Virus record (IMG/VR): IMGVR_UViG_3300017788_000014
Span: 1-64,000 of that record
DNA: 64,000 nucleotides
Source of the DNA: a virus
Reading direction: 5' to 3' (one strand)
Shown: positions 9,649 to 18,339 of the stretch, in pieces
Layout: each line of letters starts with the position of its first letter
Numbering within the stretch: the stretch's first letter is position 1
Program-made: the position numbers and the translations under genes
Notes under the pieces: model-generated
The model's database searches: none
Told to the model about the DNA's origin: nothing
What the model saw: only the letters and a program-made list of their open reading frames with translations

Positions 9649-10014
9649 CTGCGTGTAAATACTTTGCTCGGTTGTGTCTAGCGAGTTGACGTACTGCTGT
9701 ACAGCAACCCCGCGGTCGTATCCCGCATGCCAGATTTCGTTGTACCTGTCGCGCTCGTCCACTGCCGATATAACACCGCTTACAAAATTCTGAGTGGCTT
9801 CGGCAGATTGATCGATGCGCGACTGTTGCAACTGATAAGTCAAATCGGCTACCTGAGCGGCTTCAATGTTTAAAGCGCGCTCAGCAATACGCAATTCACG
9901 GCGCAGACTCTGCGATTCGATATACTGCGCCACGATAATCTGACAAAACAACGCAAATACAAAAACCATCACGCCAAAATTAAACACGCGCCACTGCTTT
10001 TTGGTGTCTGACAT
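9625..10014 (-). CDS. Membrane-anchored coiled-coil protein, 129 residues (inner-spanin-like?)
   Basis: Residues about 10-31 (VFNFGVMVFVFALFCQIIVA) form one transmembrane segment after a short basic N terminus. A long helical, heptad-like region (about 32-85) follows, then a hydrophilic Lys/Asp-rich tail. One N-terminal anchor with a periplasmic coiled coil is the build of inner-membrane spanins of the Rz type, but other small phage membrane proteins look the same. No overlapping outer-spanin lipobox gene is seen. A promoter-like pair lies upstream on the minus strand (10058-10085). Confidence 0.75.
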   Translation of the reverse strand: MSDTKKQWRVFNFGVMVFVFALFCQIIVAQYIESQSLRRELRIAERALNIEAAQVADLTYQLQQSRIDQSAEATQNFVSGVISAVDERDRYNEIWHAGYDRGVAVQQYVNSLDTTEQSIYTQKNDKDKK

Positions 10015-10057
10015 GACATTTCTCGCGAGGATATCGCCGACACGGCGATTTTCGCGG

Positions 10058-10085
10058 ATTGTATCAGAGAAAAAAGCGATTTCAA
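10058..10085 (-). promoter_or_regulatory. Sigma70-like promoter for the minus-strand gene at 9625-10014
   Basis: Read on the minus strand this is TTGAAA, 16 bases, TACAAT. A 7-bp hairpin (ATCGCCG/CGGCGAT, 10033-10049) lies in the would-be leader. Both hexamers match the sigma70 consensus in five of six positions. Confidence 0.55.
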
Positions 10086-10092
10086 GTGGCCG

Positions 10093-11277
10093 TCACGATT
10101 TTTGTGCGGCTAACGAAAACAATGTTGTCAAAGGAAGCAGTGACTCAGCCTCTTTTGTCTGAACTACCGCGGCTACCTTTTTTTCCTGCATTAACCGATC
10201 GAACATTGCCGCCATTCCGCGATCTAACGTCGGAACGATTGCGGCCAACTTTTCTCGATCGAGCAGAAGTCCGCCGGCGGTTACCGCATCAGCGAAGTCG
10301 TCGCCCAGCCAGTTCCGCACGTCGTCGACAGCCAATTTTTCAACATCGGCCAGCGCGTACACGTTGCCAGTCGTTGTCTCGACATTCTCGGCCATGAAGT
10401 CCGCGGCTGTCTTTTCGGTAATTGCGAATAATACCTCTTCGGGCCGCTGCAGTCCGCCCGCTTCAGAATACAAGCGATTCAGATGATTGACGCGATCGAA
10501 TTCGTCGACAGCCGCGGCCAGTTTTACACGCGTCGTGTGCGCTTTCGCATTCTCGGGATTCTTGTCCATAGCGTCCGCTAAATTAAACAACTCAGTCGCA
10601 GCAGTTTTGTTTTTGCGCCACACCAGCGTCGCGCGTTTGCGAAGCATATCTGTCGCGACCTTTAATGCGCACAGACCGTGCGCCGCCGTCACGTTTAACA
10701 TGTCGACGTGGTCTGAAACATCGGCGCCGTACGCTGCCGATTTGACAAGGATTTTTTCGGCAATGCAGCGCCGATCGTCGTAGCAAAAATCGTCGCGATA
10801 TGTCGCAAAATGCTGCGCTGCAAACTTAACCTCCGTCGCATTGCGCAACGGCCACATCCGTTCTTTTTGCCCCAATTCGCTCTCCCAGACAATGGCGAAG
10901 TAGTCGTCGGACAATTTTTCCATGTCCGTCTGGCCGGCTGCGGCGACTTTTTCCTGCAAATCCACAATCGTGTCAAAGATGCCAAAATACTCAGCAGCGG
11001 CTAGAATACGGTCATGGATAGCGGCGGCTGTTTTTTCATCAAAATTCGCGCGTTTGTCCGTAAAAAATAATGCGGACAACCAAGTTGCAGCCGCTGAATG
11101 ACAGGGGTAAAGTTTATTGTGGGCGTCGGCATACACGTGCCGCGGTAACGTATCGTCGCCGTGCGTCCGTTCGCGCGAGGCTGACTTTACAAATTCTGGA
11201 CGAGGAAATAATGTCGTCAACCGGTGCGTTTCGCGGTCACTGACGTCTTGGGTGTGGTCAAGCGGAGTGTTGGTCAT
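10093..11277 (-). CDS. Unknown 394-residue protein with a LYPCHSAAATW motif
   Basis: The start is the ATG at 11277 (MTNTPLDH), preceded on the minus strand by GGTAGGA; a longer N terminus is possible but lacks a site. The protein is soluble, helical and Ala-rich. A striking N-terminal segment, VYADAHNKLYPCHSAAATW (about residues 50-68), is the sort of motif conserved within one family, but I cannot name the family. Its ATG shares CATG with the start of the divergent gene at 11276, so one regulatory region probably serves both. Structural or virion-core role is a guess only. Confidence 0.78.
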   Translation of the reverse strand: MTNTPLDHTQDVSDRETHRLTTLFPRPEFVKSASRERTHGDDTLPRHVYADAHNKLYPCHSAAATWLSALFFTDKRANFDEKTAAAIHDRILAAAEYFGIFDTIVDLQEKVAAAGQTDMEKLSDDYFAIVWESELGQKERMWPLRNATEVKFAAQHFATYRDDFCYDDRRCIAEKILVKSAAYGADVSDHVDMLNVTAAHGLCALKVATDMLRKRATLVWRKNKTAATELFNLADAMDKNPENAKAHTTRVKLAAAVDEFDRVNHLNRLYSEAGGLQRPEEVLFAITEKTAADFMAENVETTTGNVYALADVEKLAVDDVRNWLGDDFADAVTAGGLLLDREKLAAIVPTLDRGMAAMFDRLMQEKKVAAVVQTKEAESLLPLTTLFSLAAQKS

Positions 11278-13909
11278 GATTTTTCCTACCTGCGTAGTGC
11301 GCCGACACAACCATTTTCAGGCGTTGTCGACTTTGGGGTTACTGTCTGAAAATACAATATTTCCCGCCGTAATTCAGTGCCCGTTTTGTGAGCAAAACGC
11401 ACTGTATTTGTTTGACGACCTGCAGACCGAGAATATCTGGCTTTCGTGTCAAAACTGCAAACGGCACGGAGATATCATAACTTTCGGATCACAACTCTGG
11501 AACATTAGTGTACCAAATACGCTCGAAAAATTCAGCCAAGCAGACGTCATTTCTCCGGGCAATTTTGCGACAATTGCCGAAGATTACGCCAAAGTTGCGC
11601 CAAGAATTCGCGCTACAGAAGACTTTTTTGCGGAAGCACACGGCCGTTTGTGGACGCACGGCGATCCTGTACTGACAAAAAAATTACTGAAACTTGGCGT
11701 GCGTAACGAGATCGCCGACCAAATCGATTTTCTTGGCGTGAGCACCTACACCAAAGTCGCCGAGATGTATCGCCTGTTTGGCCGCATTCCGCCAACCCGC
11801 GCTAGACGAAACGGCGAATTCATCGTTTTTCCGTTCCACACTCTGCCGCACAAAATTGCCGGTTTTTTACTGCTGCAATACACCGAAGACGGCGCGAGTC
11901 AGTATACGTTTTTGTCGCCGGAAAATTCGCGCCGAAAGGCCGAGGCTGGCTACTTTTTACTGCCGCAGGTCGTTTTTTCACCGGCCGAGGCGTTTAAGAA
12001 AACACAGATCATCGTGCATGATTTACTCTGGGCGCTCAAAGTCCAGTGCGCACAACTCTTTCGTGGCCAGCGATTTTTGCCAATTATGGTCGCCTATAAC
12101 AGCACGGACGCCGAAAGTTACGGCGGTACGTGGCGTTCATTTCCACAGGCCGATCGTGTCTTTGTCGGCAACGCATTAACGCCTGCATTGATCAGTCGTG
12201 CCGCAAACGCCAAAGGCTACGTTACCGTGCTGCGCGTTGGCGAATCTCCCGGCGGCTATAATTACACACCGCCAGTCATCAATCAAATTAAGGCCGCACG
12301 TAAAAAAGCACAAACGTGGCAGTCGGCGCTGCGCGTAGCGCTGAGTAATATTGACGACATGACCGCGCAGTCGTTTATCAGCAGCCTGACAATTCCTGTC
12401 GAAAAACTGGCGTTGTTCTTCAAGAAAAATCCGCATCCATTTTCGCCCGAGACGGTCGAACGCGCGCTGCTCGAAGTAAGACTCGCGCCATTAATTCCCA
12501 CGCGCATCATCACAACGCGCCGGTGGGCAATTACCGAACGCGAGCAGAGTTGGTGGGCAAAGGGTGGCGCGCAGGTCTGTAACGCCCAGCCGATAATCTT
12601 GAAAATACTGCAAAAAGAAAACGGCGAACGGCTTTACGTCGGCAAGGTGTTCTTCAAAGGCGAGGAATACGATTTTACAGCACCCGTAAGTACCATTGAA
12701 AACATTGGACTGCTTACGCACATTGCGAACGAACTTGCGAAACGCGGACGCCTCGTCATATTTAACAAATCGTGGAATCACAGAGCCCACGTTATCGCGC
12801 AACAACTTCACACGCCCGAAATTGTGCACGTGTCTACGCAGCGCGGCTGGGACGCAACTGCCAACACGTTCAAATTTGGTGAGTACGAACTTACGGCGAA
12901 CGGCGTTGTGCAAGACTCAATTTTCTGGCCCAACCACAAAATCCAAAACACGCTGCCGCCACTGGCGGCAATTGCTCCGCCGGCTATCTACGACCTGCTG
13001 ACGCCATCTCCAGACCACGCATTTATGTGGGCGACATTTGCAGCCACGGCGGCAAATTTACTGGCGCCAATTTTCAACAAAGAGTTCAAGTCAATTGCCG
13101 TTGAAAACAACAGTTTCGACGCCGCCATGACAGTTGCCGAAACGTTGGCCTGTCGCGTCGAGCAAAATACCGACGTGTCGCGCCGATATCCGGCAAACTT
13201 TATTCGCAAGGTTACAGCCGAAGATGCGTGGCCTGTCGGTATTTTCAACGTTTTCAATAACGATTACTTTTGCAGTGTCGCCCCAAAATGCCACAACCTG
13301 CCAATTATGGTCAAAATGTCGCCGACCGGAGCAGCGTCCGCGCTAAGTTACGGCTGGACGTTGTTGCGCGGCGGGCAGTTTAAAACCAATCCTTGCGTGT
13401 TAAAATACGCGCTGCCGGCCTACATTCAACACGTGCTCGCCAGCCGGCACCGCGCGTTCGTCAACAAAAAAGATTTTGTATTGGCAGTACTTGAAAATAT
13501 ACACGAATGGGCTCACAATATTTATGGCAAGACATTTAACCTTGAACACGCAAAAACAAAACTCGTAAGCGCCGATCGTGCTCACGATGCAGTCATGCGC
13601 GTTATTGGCGCGGCTGTATTAAACGACGAAATTTCGCTTTTGCCGCAACCGCGTACGCGACGACAGACACAAAACTACCTACTGAAACAAAAAACCGAAT
13701 ATTGGATCAGCAAAAAAGTCGTCGATCAGTATTTTTTCAATCGCTGCTATTTACCGCCAAATTGGTTCAGCCTGCTGACATTACTGCAACACAATGGTGG
13801 ATATTTAGGCGAAAAAATCATCCACAACTCTCCGGGCATATTGCTTTCCGCCGCATGGGCCGAACCGTTTTTTACATCGGAAATCGATGCCGTAAAAGAA
13901 GTCGGATAA
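11276..13909 (+). CDS. Large zinc-ribbon protein, possible primase/helicase-type ATPase relative
   Basis: 877 residues from the ATG at 11276 (GGAG 8 bases upstream). C35-P-F-C38 and C58-Q-N-C61 form a CxxC...CxxC zinc ribbon like those of phage primase-helicases. A Toprim-like stretch (PIMVAYNSTDAESYGG, then RVFVGNALTPALISRA) lies near residues 270-300. Later parts (HVSTQRGWD near 520, then FGEYEL and ATFAATAANLLAPIF) recall DUF927-type helicase-like proteins, but no clean Walker A is visible. It may be an inactive or highly divergent replication ATPase. It is separate from the main replication cluster, which has its own primase and helicase. It ends on the ATG of the next gene. Confidence 0.8.
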   Translation: MIFPTCVVRRHNHFQALSTLGLLSENTIFPAVIQCPFCEQNALYLFDDLQTENIWLSCQNCKRHGDIITFGSQLWNISVPNTLEKFSQADVISPGNFATIAEDYAKVAPRIRATEDFFAEAHGRLWTHGDPVLTKKLLKLGVRNEIADQIDFLGVSTYTKVAEMYRLFGRIPPTRARRNGEFIVFPFHTLPHKIAGFLLLQYTEDGASQYTFLSPENSRRKAEAGYFLLPQVVFSPAEAFKKTQIIVHDLLWALKVQCAQLFRGQRFLPIMVAYNSTDAESYGGTWRSFPQADRVFVGNALTPALISRAANAKGYVTVLRVGESPGGYNYTPPVINQIKAARKKAQTWQSALRVALSNIDDMTAQSFISSLTIPVEKLALFFKKNPHPFSPETVERALLEVRLAPLIPTRIITTRRWAITEREQSWWAKGGAQVCNAQPIILKILQKENGERLYVGKVFFKGEEYDFTAPVSTIENIGLLTHIANELAKRGRLVIFNKSWNHRAHVIAQQLHTPEIVHVSTQRGWDATANTFKFGEYELTANGVVQDSIFWPNHKIQNTLPPLAAIAPPAIYDLLTPSPDHAFMWATFAATAANLLAPIFNKEFKSIAVENNSFDAAMTVAETLACRVEQNTDVSRRYPANFIRKVTAEDAWPVGIFNVFNNDYFCSVAPKCHNLPIMVKMSPTGAASALSYGWTLLRGGQFKTNPCVLKYALPAYIQHVLASRHRAFVNKKDFVLAVLENIHEWAHNIYGKTFNLEHAKTKLVSADRAHDAVMRVIGAAVLNDEISLLPQPRTRRQTQNYLLKQKTEYWISKKVVDQYFFNRCYLPPNWFSLLTLLQHNGGYLGEKIIHNSPGILLSAAWAEPFFTSEIDAVKEVG

Positions 13910-14226
13910 TGAGCACACCATCTTCGTACATCAGCGCCGACAACTTTGACGACATCGACGATGACGATTTCGTCGAAGAAGAATGGCAATTTGTTGGCGA
14001 CGATGACGACGATGATTTTGATTTTGATAAACCACCGCGTATTAATTGGTACGTAGACGAAGACGACGACGATGACGAATTTGAACCGATTGACGACGAC
14101 GAAGACGAAGAATACGAATCGCGTTCTGGAACATGGGACGACGATGGCGACGATTTTGACGACGACGAAACAGACGAGCCGTCATACGACCACGATTTCG
14201 ACGGCGAGGCTGATTTAGAGGAATAA
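13909..14226 (+). CDS. Extremely acidic Asp-rich protein, 105 residues
   Basis: The ATG overlaps the previous stop (TAATG). More than a third of the residues are Asp or Glu, in long D runs interrupted by short hydrophobic or aromatic spots (EEEWQFVGDD, RINWYVDED). Such proteins are probably disordered. In phages, acidic proteins can act as DNA mimics or chaperones for basic partners, but nothing specific can be assigned. The translational coupling to the 877-residue protein suggests that the two act together. Confidence 0.8.
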   Translation: MSTPSSYISADNFDDIDDDDFVEEEWQFVGDDDDDDFDFDKPPRINWYVDEDDDDDEFEPIDDDEDEEYESRSGTWDDDGDDFDDDETDEPSYDHDFDGEADLEE

Positions 14227-14242
14227 CCGTTCTTTAGCGCCG

Positions 14243-14707
14243 ATGCAGACTTTTTTACCGATTGCCAGTTTTCGCAAATCGGCGCGCTGTTTAGACAACA
14301 AACGACTCGGAAAACAACGCGTCGAGTGCAAACAAATTTTGCTGTGTCTCGGAATTCCAATCGGAAATCACGAGCCCAACAACTCGAATTGGCGTCACCA
14401 TCCGGCCGTTTTGATGTGGGCTGGACACGAAGTGGCGCTTCTGGTATACGCCATTGTGGTGTGCCGCGAATGGCGGCGACGAGGCTTTCGAGACAACCTC
14501 GAAACTGAGTTCTTCGCCGCGTATGACAAACTACGGCCGACAATAACGCACAACGCGTATCCGCCGTGGTTTCGACTGCGGTTACTCCACGCAAGTCACC
14601 GCAGCAATTTGTTGCGAAAAGACTTTCAGCATTACAGGCAATTCGGCTGGCAAGAGCCGGTTGATTTGCCGTATTTCTGGCCCACACAAGAAAGGAAATC
14701 TCCTTGA
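14243..14707 (+). CDS. Pyrimidine dimer DNA glycosylase/endonuclease V-like protein
   Basis: 154 residues. The opening MQTFLPIASFRKSARCLDNKRLGKQRVE, then HHPAVLMWAGHE and CREWRRRGFRD, match by eye the Pyr_excise / MSMEG_6728 family related to T4 endonuclease V (DenV). Members cut at UV-induced pyrimidine dimers or are presumed to. The conserved HPAV-MW and REWRRRG blocks are present and the length is normal for the family. Phages carry such enzymes for repair of their own DNA. Its stop overlaps the TTG start of the next gene. Activity is inferred, not shown. Confidence 0.82.
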   Translation: MQTFLPIASFRKSARCLDNKRLGKQRVECKQILLCLGIPIGNHEPNNSNWRHHPAVLMWAGHEVALLVYAIVVCREWRRRGFRDNLETEFFAAYDKLRPTITHNAYPPWFRLRLLHASHRSNLLRKDFQHYRQFGWQEPVDLPYFWPTQERKSP

Positions 14708-16953
14708 ACCGCACGGTCAAAAATTACACTGTTGCCGTTTTAACCGCAATTATTCAGGCGACGCTCAATCAGACAAAAACGTCGCGCAAGTATTTGTGCA
14801 CACTGGGCGCAATTGAACAGACTGTTTTTCGTCTGTTTAACGCCAAGAAGGAAAAACAAAAGCGCAACAGCCGCGGATTCATTCGCGCTGCGTTGCAGGC
14901 TTTAACCGCCAATGACGTAATTGTTGGCGTGAGCGAATTCGACCCCGATAGCGATCAATTGCGCCGCTCCGACCGGCCAAGTCTTTTTCGCCTGACAACG
15001 CGCTGCGAACTCTGGTTTCGAGATAACTGTAGCGGGCCGAAAGACGCGGCAAAAAACGACAATGTTGTTCGCGCCCTGCAGGCTTTTAATTTGCTGCCGG
15101 AAGAAATCGACAAAGAATCGGACGACGTTCAACAGTTGCTATTTGACGACCAACGTGTCGCACAACGTGCCGAAATCTTCACGGACGAAACAGCGCTGAC
15201 AGAGATTCGAAACCGTGTTGAAACAAATGACGCGATTCCTTGGGAGCAAGACCAAATGTCTAACTCTAACGCAGAACCGCAGGCAACTGTGGTAGCGGCA
15301 GCGGGTACGGCAACAAACGACGAACTACCGGCGATGTCGTTGAACGAAATCACACCGGAGTGGTGGAAAGAGTTCGAAAAAGTTTCTCCCGAATATCGTG
15401 CGATATCAGAAACTATACCGGTAGGCGTCGCCGACAATATTCGCGACATCGTAATAGAGGAGTTTCAAACGGTAGCAAAAGTTATCGTGCGAACCGACTT
15501 ACACAAGTACACAGACAGGCGAATTTGTGGGCAGTTCGAAGCATACGGCCCATATGACGAACACGAGCAATACAACTTCGCCAAGATGGAGAAGGTAGAA
15601 AACGCGCGTATCTCGTGGAACAAGGAAATCCTCGACCCAGAAAGTATGGATTACCTGCGCGCGCAAGGAAAAACATGTGTGATGACAGAGTATATGCGCG
15701 AAATATGCGCGCGCGCGTTGTTTTACGCCGACACCATAGCGCAACAAACCGACCGGGGAGTTCTGATCTTGACAGAAATGCTCATGATCAAAGCCACGTC
15801 GCCAGAAACGGCTGTTTTTGCTACAGAAATACCCCACTTTTCTAGCAAGGGGCATCCTTCAAACGCCGTGTCCGCCGCGATCGGACAAATTGAGCGCGCG
15901 ATCGTGAGCGGCGACTTCGGATGGTATGCCAAAATCGGCCAGCCGCCTCTCGACGCTATGCTATTAATCGAGTCGGACTGCAATCAAATGTTTGCGTGGC
16001 GAAATGTCGGCACCCGGCAGGCGCGACACTCAAATCGCCAATTCACTAAACCGACGCGCCGACACATCTATTTGACTCTTTTTGGAAGAATAACGGCGCT
16101 AATTTTGCTCGCCAGAAGAACTGGACTTGCGCGGCAATCAGCACCCAAGAAAGAAAGGCATAAAATGCCCACAGAAAAAGAGGGCAGTTTGCTCAAGAAC
16201 GCCAAGCGACAACCGGAAGCGATTACTATTCCGGTGCGCACAAAAGACGGTATCACCGTCAGGCTTCCCGTTAGCACAAGCGACGGCCTATGCTCAGTCG
16301 ATTTGACAGCAGCCGAGTTGCTCGAACGTTTCGGGGGTAACGCATCGCAGGTCGGGATCGAGTCGCTCGACCGCCGTGAGGACCACAAAAACTTGCGGCA
16401 TCGCGTTGTCGACTTGGCGAAATCCTCGCGTCCAGAAGTTCGCAAACACCTTGCGCTGCGCGAGCACGAAAAGGTGATCGCAGCGGTGGTGCCTGACGTT
16501 GTGACGGTTTTGTGCGAACGTATCGCTGCGCTGCAAAACGTGACGCTGGGTTCGCCGCCAGATGAGCAGACGGCAGAAGAGGTCTGCAAGACGGCGCTGT
16601 ACCACGCTTTGACGATTTTATCGCGGGTTGTTCGCGGATTACAGAACAATGTCCGCAAGGCCGCCATCGAGGACATGACCCGAGGGGCCGACGAAGAAGA
16701 ACGACCGTTTACGGTCGATTTTCTGCCCGATTACGCTGCGCAGGTGTCGTTGGCTATCGAAACCCTCCTAAGCGGCGGAGAACGCATCATGCCGATTGTG
16801 ACGACAGAGGAGGAACTGGAGGCCGCAAAAACCGCCGCTGGATTGGAAGAAGCGCCAAGGTGGCGGTTGCACCACGAACGGAAGATCGAGGACGTGAACT
16901 GGTCACTCGTGGACGCCACAAAACCAGCCGCGGCGGGCGGCGCCGGGCGATAG
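14704..16953 (+). CDS. 749-residue open frame, probably two genes joined in frame
   Basis: TTG start with AAAGGA upstream, overlapping the previous stop. The first part (to about residue 435) contains a winged-helix-looking N terminus (MNRTVKNYTVAVLTAIIQATLNQ...), an acidic Ala/Thr linker, and a folded domain (MSLNEITPEWWKEFEKVSPEYRAIS ... VFATEIPHFSSKGHP). Residues about 436-487 are oddly basic and low in acidic residues, like out-of-frame translation. At 16165 an ATG with GAAAGG begins what looks like an independent 262-residue protein. Shifting frame near 16000 would instead give a natural-looking end at the TGA at 16073-16075. Either a natural fusion or an indel joins two genes. Function unknown. 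Confidence 0.6.
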   Translation: MNRTVKNYTVAVLTAIIQATLNQTKTSRKYLCTLGAIEQTVFRLFNAKKEKQKRNSRGFIRAALQALTANDVIVGVSEFDPDSDQLRRSDRPSLFRLTTRCELWFRDNCSGPKDAAKNDNVVRALQAFNLLPEEIDKESDDVQQLLFDDQRVAQRAEIFTDETALTEIRNRVETNDAIPWEQDQMSNSNAEPQATVVAAAGTATNDELPAMSLNEITPEWWKEFEKVSPEYRAISETIPVGVADNIRDIVIEEFQTVAKVIVRTDLHKYTDRRICGQFEAYGPYDEHEQYNFAKMEKVENARISWNKEILDPESMDYLRAQGKTCVMTEYMREICARALFYADTIAQQTDRGVLILTEMLMIKATSPETAVFATEIPHFSSKGHPSNAVSAAIGQIERAIVSGDFGWYAKIGQPPLDAMLLIESDCNQMFAWRNVGTRQARHSNRQFTKPTRRHIYLTLFGRITALILLARRTGLARQSAPKKERHKMPTEKEGSLLKNAKRQPEAITIPVRTKDGITVRLPVSTSDGLCSVDLTAAELLERFGGNASQVGIESLDRREDHKNLRHRVVDLAKSSRPEVRKHLALREHEKVIAAVVPDVVTVLCERIAALQNVTLGSPPDEQTAEEVCKTALYHALTILSRVVRGLQNNVRKAAIEDMTRGADEEERPFTVDFLPDYAAQVSLAIETLLSGGERIMPIVTTEEELEAAKTAAGLEEAPRWRLHHERKIEDVNWSLVDATKPAAAGGAGR
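16165..16953 (+). CDS. Internal in-frame gene, 262 residues (unknown)
   Basis: An ATG preceded by AAGAAAGAAAGG starts MPTEKEGSLLKNAKRQPE inside the longer frame, directly after the basic junk-like stretch. The product has a beta-rich opening (AITIPVRTKDGITVRLPVSTSDG) and a long helical body (EHEKVIAAVVPDVVTVLCERIAALQ ...), and ends in a Gly/Ala tail. I consider this the real unit. The gene is followed by the tRNA-Thr gene. No family is recognised. Confidence 0.6.
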   Translation: MPTEKEGSLLKNAKRQPEAITIPVRTKDGITVRLPVSTSDGLCSVDLTAAELLERFGGNASQVGIESLDRREDHKNLRHRVVDLAKSSRPEVRKHLALREHEKVIAAVVPDVVTVLCERIAALQNVTLGSPPDEQTAEEVCKTALYHALTILSRVVRGLQNNVRKAAIEDMTRGADEEERPFTVDFLPDYAAQVSLAIETLLSGGERIMPIVTTEEELEAAKTAAGLEEAPRWRLHHERKIEDVNWSLVDATKPAAAGGAGR

Positions 16954-16964
16954 CGAGTACAATA

Positions 16965-16980
16965 AAACCTGTGCAGGTTT
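16965..16980 (+). repeat. Palindrome directly before tRNA-Thr
   Basis: AAACCTG-TG-CAGGTTT is a perfect dyad that ends one base before the tRNA. A TACAAT hexamer lies at 16958-16963 without a good -35. It may aid processing of the tRNA 5' end or act as an operator. Confidence 0.4.
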
Positions 16981-17053
16981 GCCGGTGTAACTCAGTTGGT
17001 AGAGTAGCAGTTTTGTAAACTGCCTGTCGTCGGTTCGACTCCGACCACCGGCT
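16981..17053 (+). tRNA. tRNA-Thr (anticodon TGT)
   Basis: A full cloverleaf can be drawn. The acceptor is GCCGGTG with CACCGGC and the D arm is ACTC/GAGT. The anticodon stem is GCAGT/ACTGC with loop TTTGTAA and anticodon TGT. The T arm is GTCGG/CCGAC with a TTCGACT loop. The discriminator is T and the 3' CCA is not encoded. It would read ACA and related Thr codons. Confidence 0.93.
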
Positions 17054-17054
17054 T

Positions 17055-17083
17055 CGGGCGATCAAATTCGTGATCGCCCGTTT
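17055..17083 (+). terminator. Hairpin after tRNA-Thr
   Basis: CGGGCGATCA and TGATCGCCCG form a perfect 10-bp stem around AATTCG, followed by TTT. It begins two bases after the tRNA, so it probably terminates the tRNA transcript or protects its 3' end. Confidence 0.7.
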
Positions 17084-17120
17084 CACCCGTTCATCTCACA
17101 AGAGAAGAAAGACTACGTTC

Positions 17121-17870
17121 ATGACGATGTTGAAGAACAGCAAAAAGACCCGCGCGGCCAACGCGCATCTCGGACCAACCGACGACAAGAGTGACGCCGC
17201 GATTGCCGGCAGGCTCAATGTCACTATTACAGCGCCCAACTTTAGGGAAATGTCGGTCGAAGTCGTCGGCGCAACACCGATGGTGCAACTGGCGTTTGGC
17301 GAAAAGGCACGCAACGCCATGCGCGAAAAGCAGGCGGCGGGCTCGACCGCCAAAAGGGGTAAGCGAGAAGCCAAGGACTTCGAGGCTGCATTTGAGCAGG
17401 CCATCCACCGCAGCCGCGAAGGCTGGTGCGGTATTCCAGCCGGCGCTGTGCGAGCGGCAATGATTCGCGCCTGCTCGCTCGTCGGTTTTGAGATGGTCAA
17501 GGCCAAGATGTGTCTGTTTATCCGCGGCGATGGCTACGACGCGGTTGAGGGCACGCCGCTGATTAGGATGTTCCGCGTGGACGAGGACGGTAACGAAATT
17601 GCAGCAGAGCCGCATCACGTTGAACACATGGTGCACAACGCCAACGGTGTTGCCGATATTCGTGTTCGGGCCATATACGACGAGGGTTGGCGCGCCCGCA
17701 TTCGCGTGCGTTACGACGCGGATATCTTTACCGCAGACGAAATCACTAATCTGCTGCACCGCGCCGGCTTGCAGGTCGGCGTCGGAGAGGGCCGCCCGTT
17801 TTCTCCGAAGAGTTGCGGCATGGGTTGGGGTCAGTTCGACCTTGTTCTCGATAACAATAACAACGGCTGA
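17121..17870 (+). CDS. Conserved phage protein with GEGRP...GMGWGxF motif, 249 residues
   Basis: Start at ATG 17121 (or 17127), with a purine-rich AAGAAAG upstream. The pattern is a beta start (NVTITAPNFREMSVEVVGATPMVQLAF), EKARNAM, a basic KRGKREAKDFEAAF helix, GIPAGAVRAAMIRACSLVG, and a C-terminal VGVGEGRPFSPKS-GMGWGQF. From memory this matches a widespread phage and prophage family without a known function, with a fold that may be RAMP-like. It is 2 bases ahead of the next gene, and from memory the two families tend to travel together. Together they probably form one functional unit. Confidence 0.8.
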   Translation: MTMLKNSKKTRAANAHLGPTDDKSDAAIAGRLNVTITAPNFREMSVEVVGATPMVQLAFGEKARNAMREKQAAGSTAKRGKREAKDFEAAFEQAIHRSREGWCGIPAGAVRAAMIRACSLVGFEMVKAKMCLFIRGDGYDAVEGTPLIRMFRVDEDGNEIAAEPHHVEHMVHNANGVADIRVRAIYDEGWRARIRVRYDADIFTADEITNLLHRAGLQVGVGEGRPFSPKSCGMGWGQFDLVLDNNNNG

Positions 17871-17872
17871 GT

Positions 17873-18331
17873 ATGCCAAACAAGCAAGCAATTCGCGTAG
17901 AACTCGCGCAACTGCAAAAAGAACACGGCCTATTGCGAGCCGAAGACGTTGTAAATTTTGCGAGAAATGAAGATACCGCGCTTCATGGTGAATTTGAATG
18001 GGACGACTCTGAAGCCGCCCATCAATATCGACTCGCTCAGGCGCGAAAAATTATTCGGGTCAACGTGCAGATTTTGCCAACTGGGCATGATAACGTTGTT
18101 GTGCCCGTATACGTATCACTCGCACAAGATCGCGATCAACCCGGCGGTGGTTATCGCCGACTTGTAGATGTTATGAGCGACGAAGAGTTGCGTGCGCAAC
18201 TTTTACAACAAGCGCTGACCGATTTTGAGCGCGTTGGGCGTCGATACCGCACGCTGAAAGAACTAGCCCCGATTTTTGAGGCGCTAGAACAAATTTCGCA
18301 AGTTATTCGTGCAGAATTAACTCGTGTGTAA
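17873..18331 (+). CDS. Conserved phage protein paired with the preceding gene, 152 residues
   Basis: Features of a family I recall next to the GEGRP protein are an N-terminal helix (RAEDVVNFARNEDTALHGEFEWDDSEAAHQYRLAQARKIIR), a beta segment (VVVPVYVSL), GGYRRLVDVMSDEELRAQLL, and a C-terminal helix. FEWDD..AAHQYRL is the strongest signature. It is soluble and small, with no catalytic motif. It is followed by the GGNNN array, so any read-through transcript would carry the G-rich strand as RNA. Confidence 0.8.
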   Translation: MPNKQAIRVELAQLQKEHGLLRAEDVVNFARNEDTALHGEFEWDDSEAAHQYRLAQARKIIRVNVQILPTGHDNVVVPVYVSLAQDRDQPGGGYRRLVDVMSDEELRAQLLQQALTDFERVGRRYRTLKELAPIFEALEQISQVIRAELTRV

Positions 18332-18339
18332 CTGCTTTT

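Noticed and set aside
13872-14720. Minus-strand frame of 282 residues with poly-Ser
   Set aside because: Complement of the Asp-rich gene and the glycosylase gene; serine runs come from reading GAC/GAT codons backwards.
17091-17891. Minus-strand frame of 266 residues
   Set aside because: It mirrors a well-supported plus-strand conserved gene and has no ribosome binding site.
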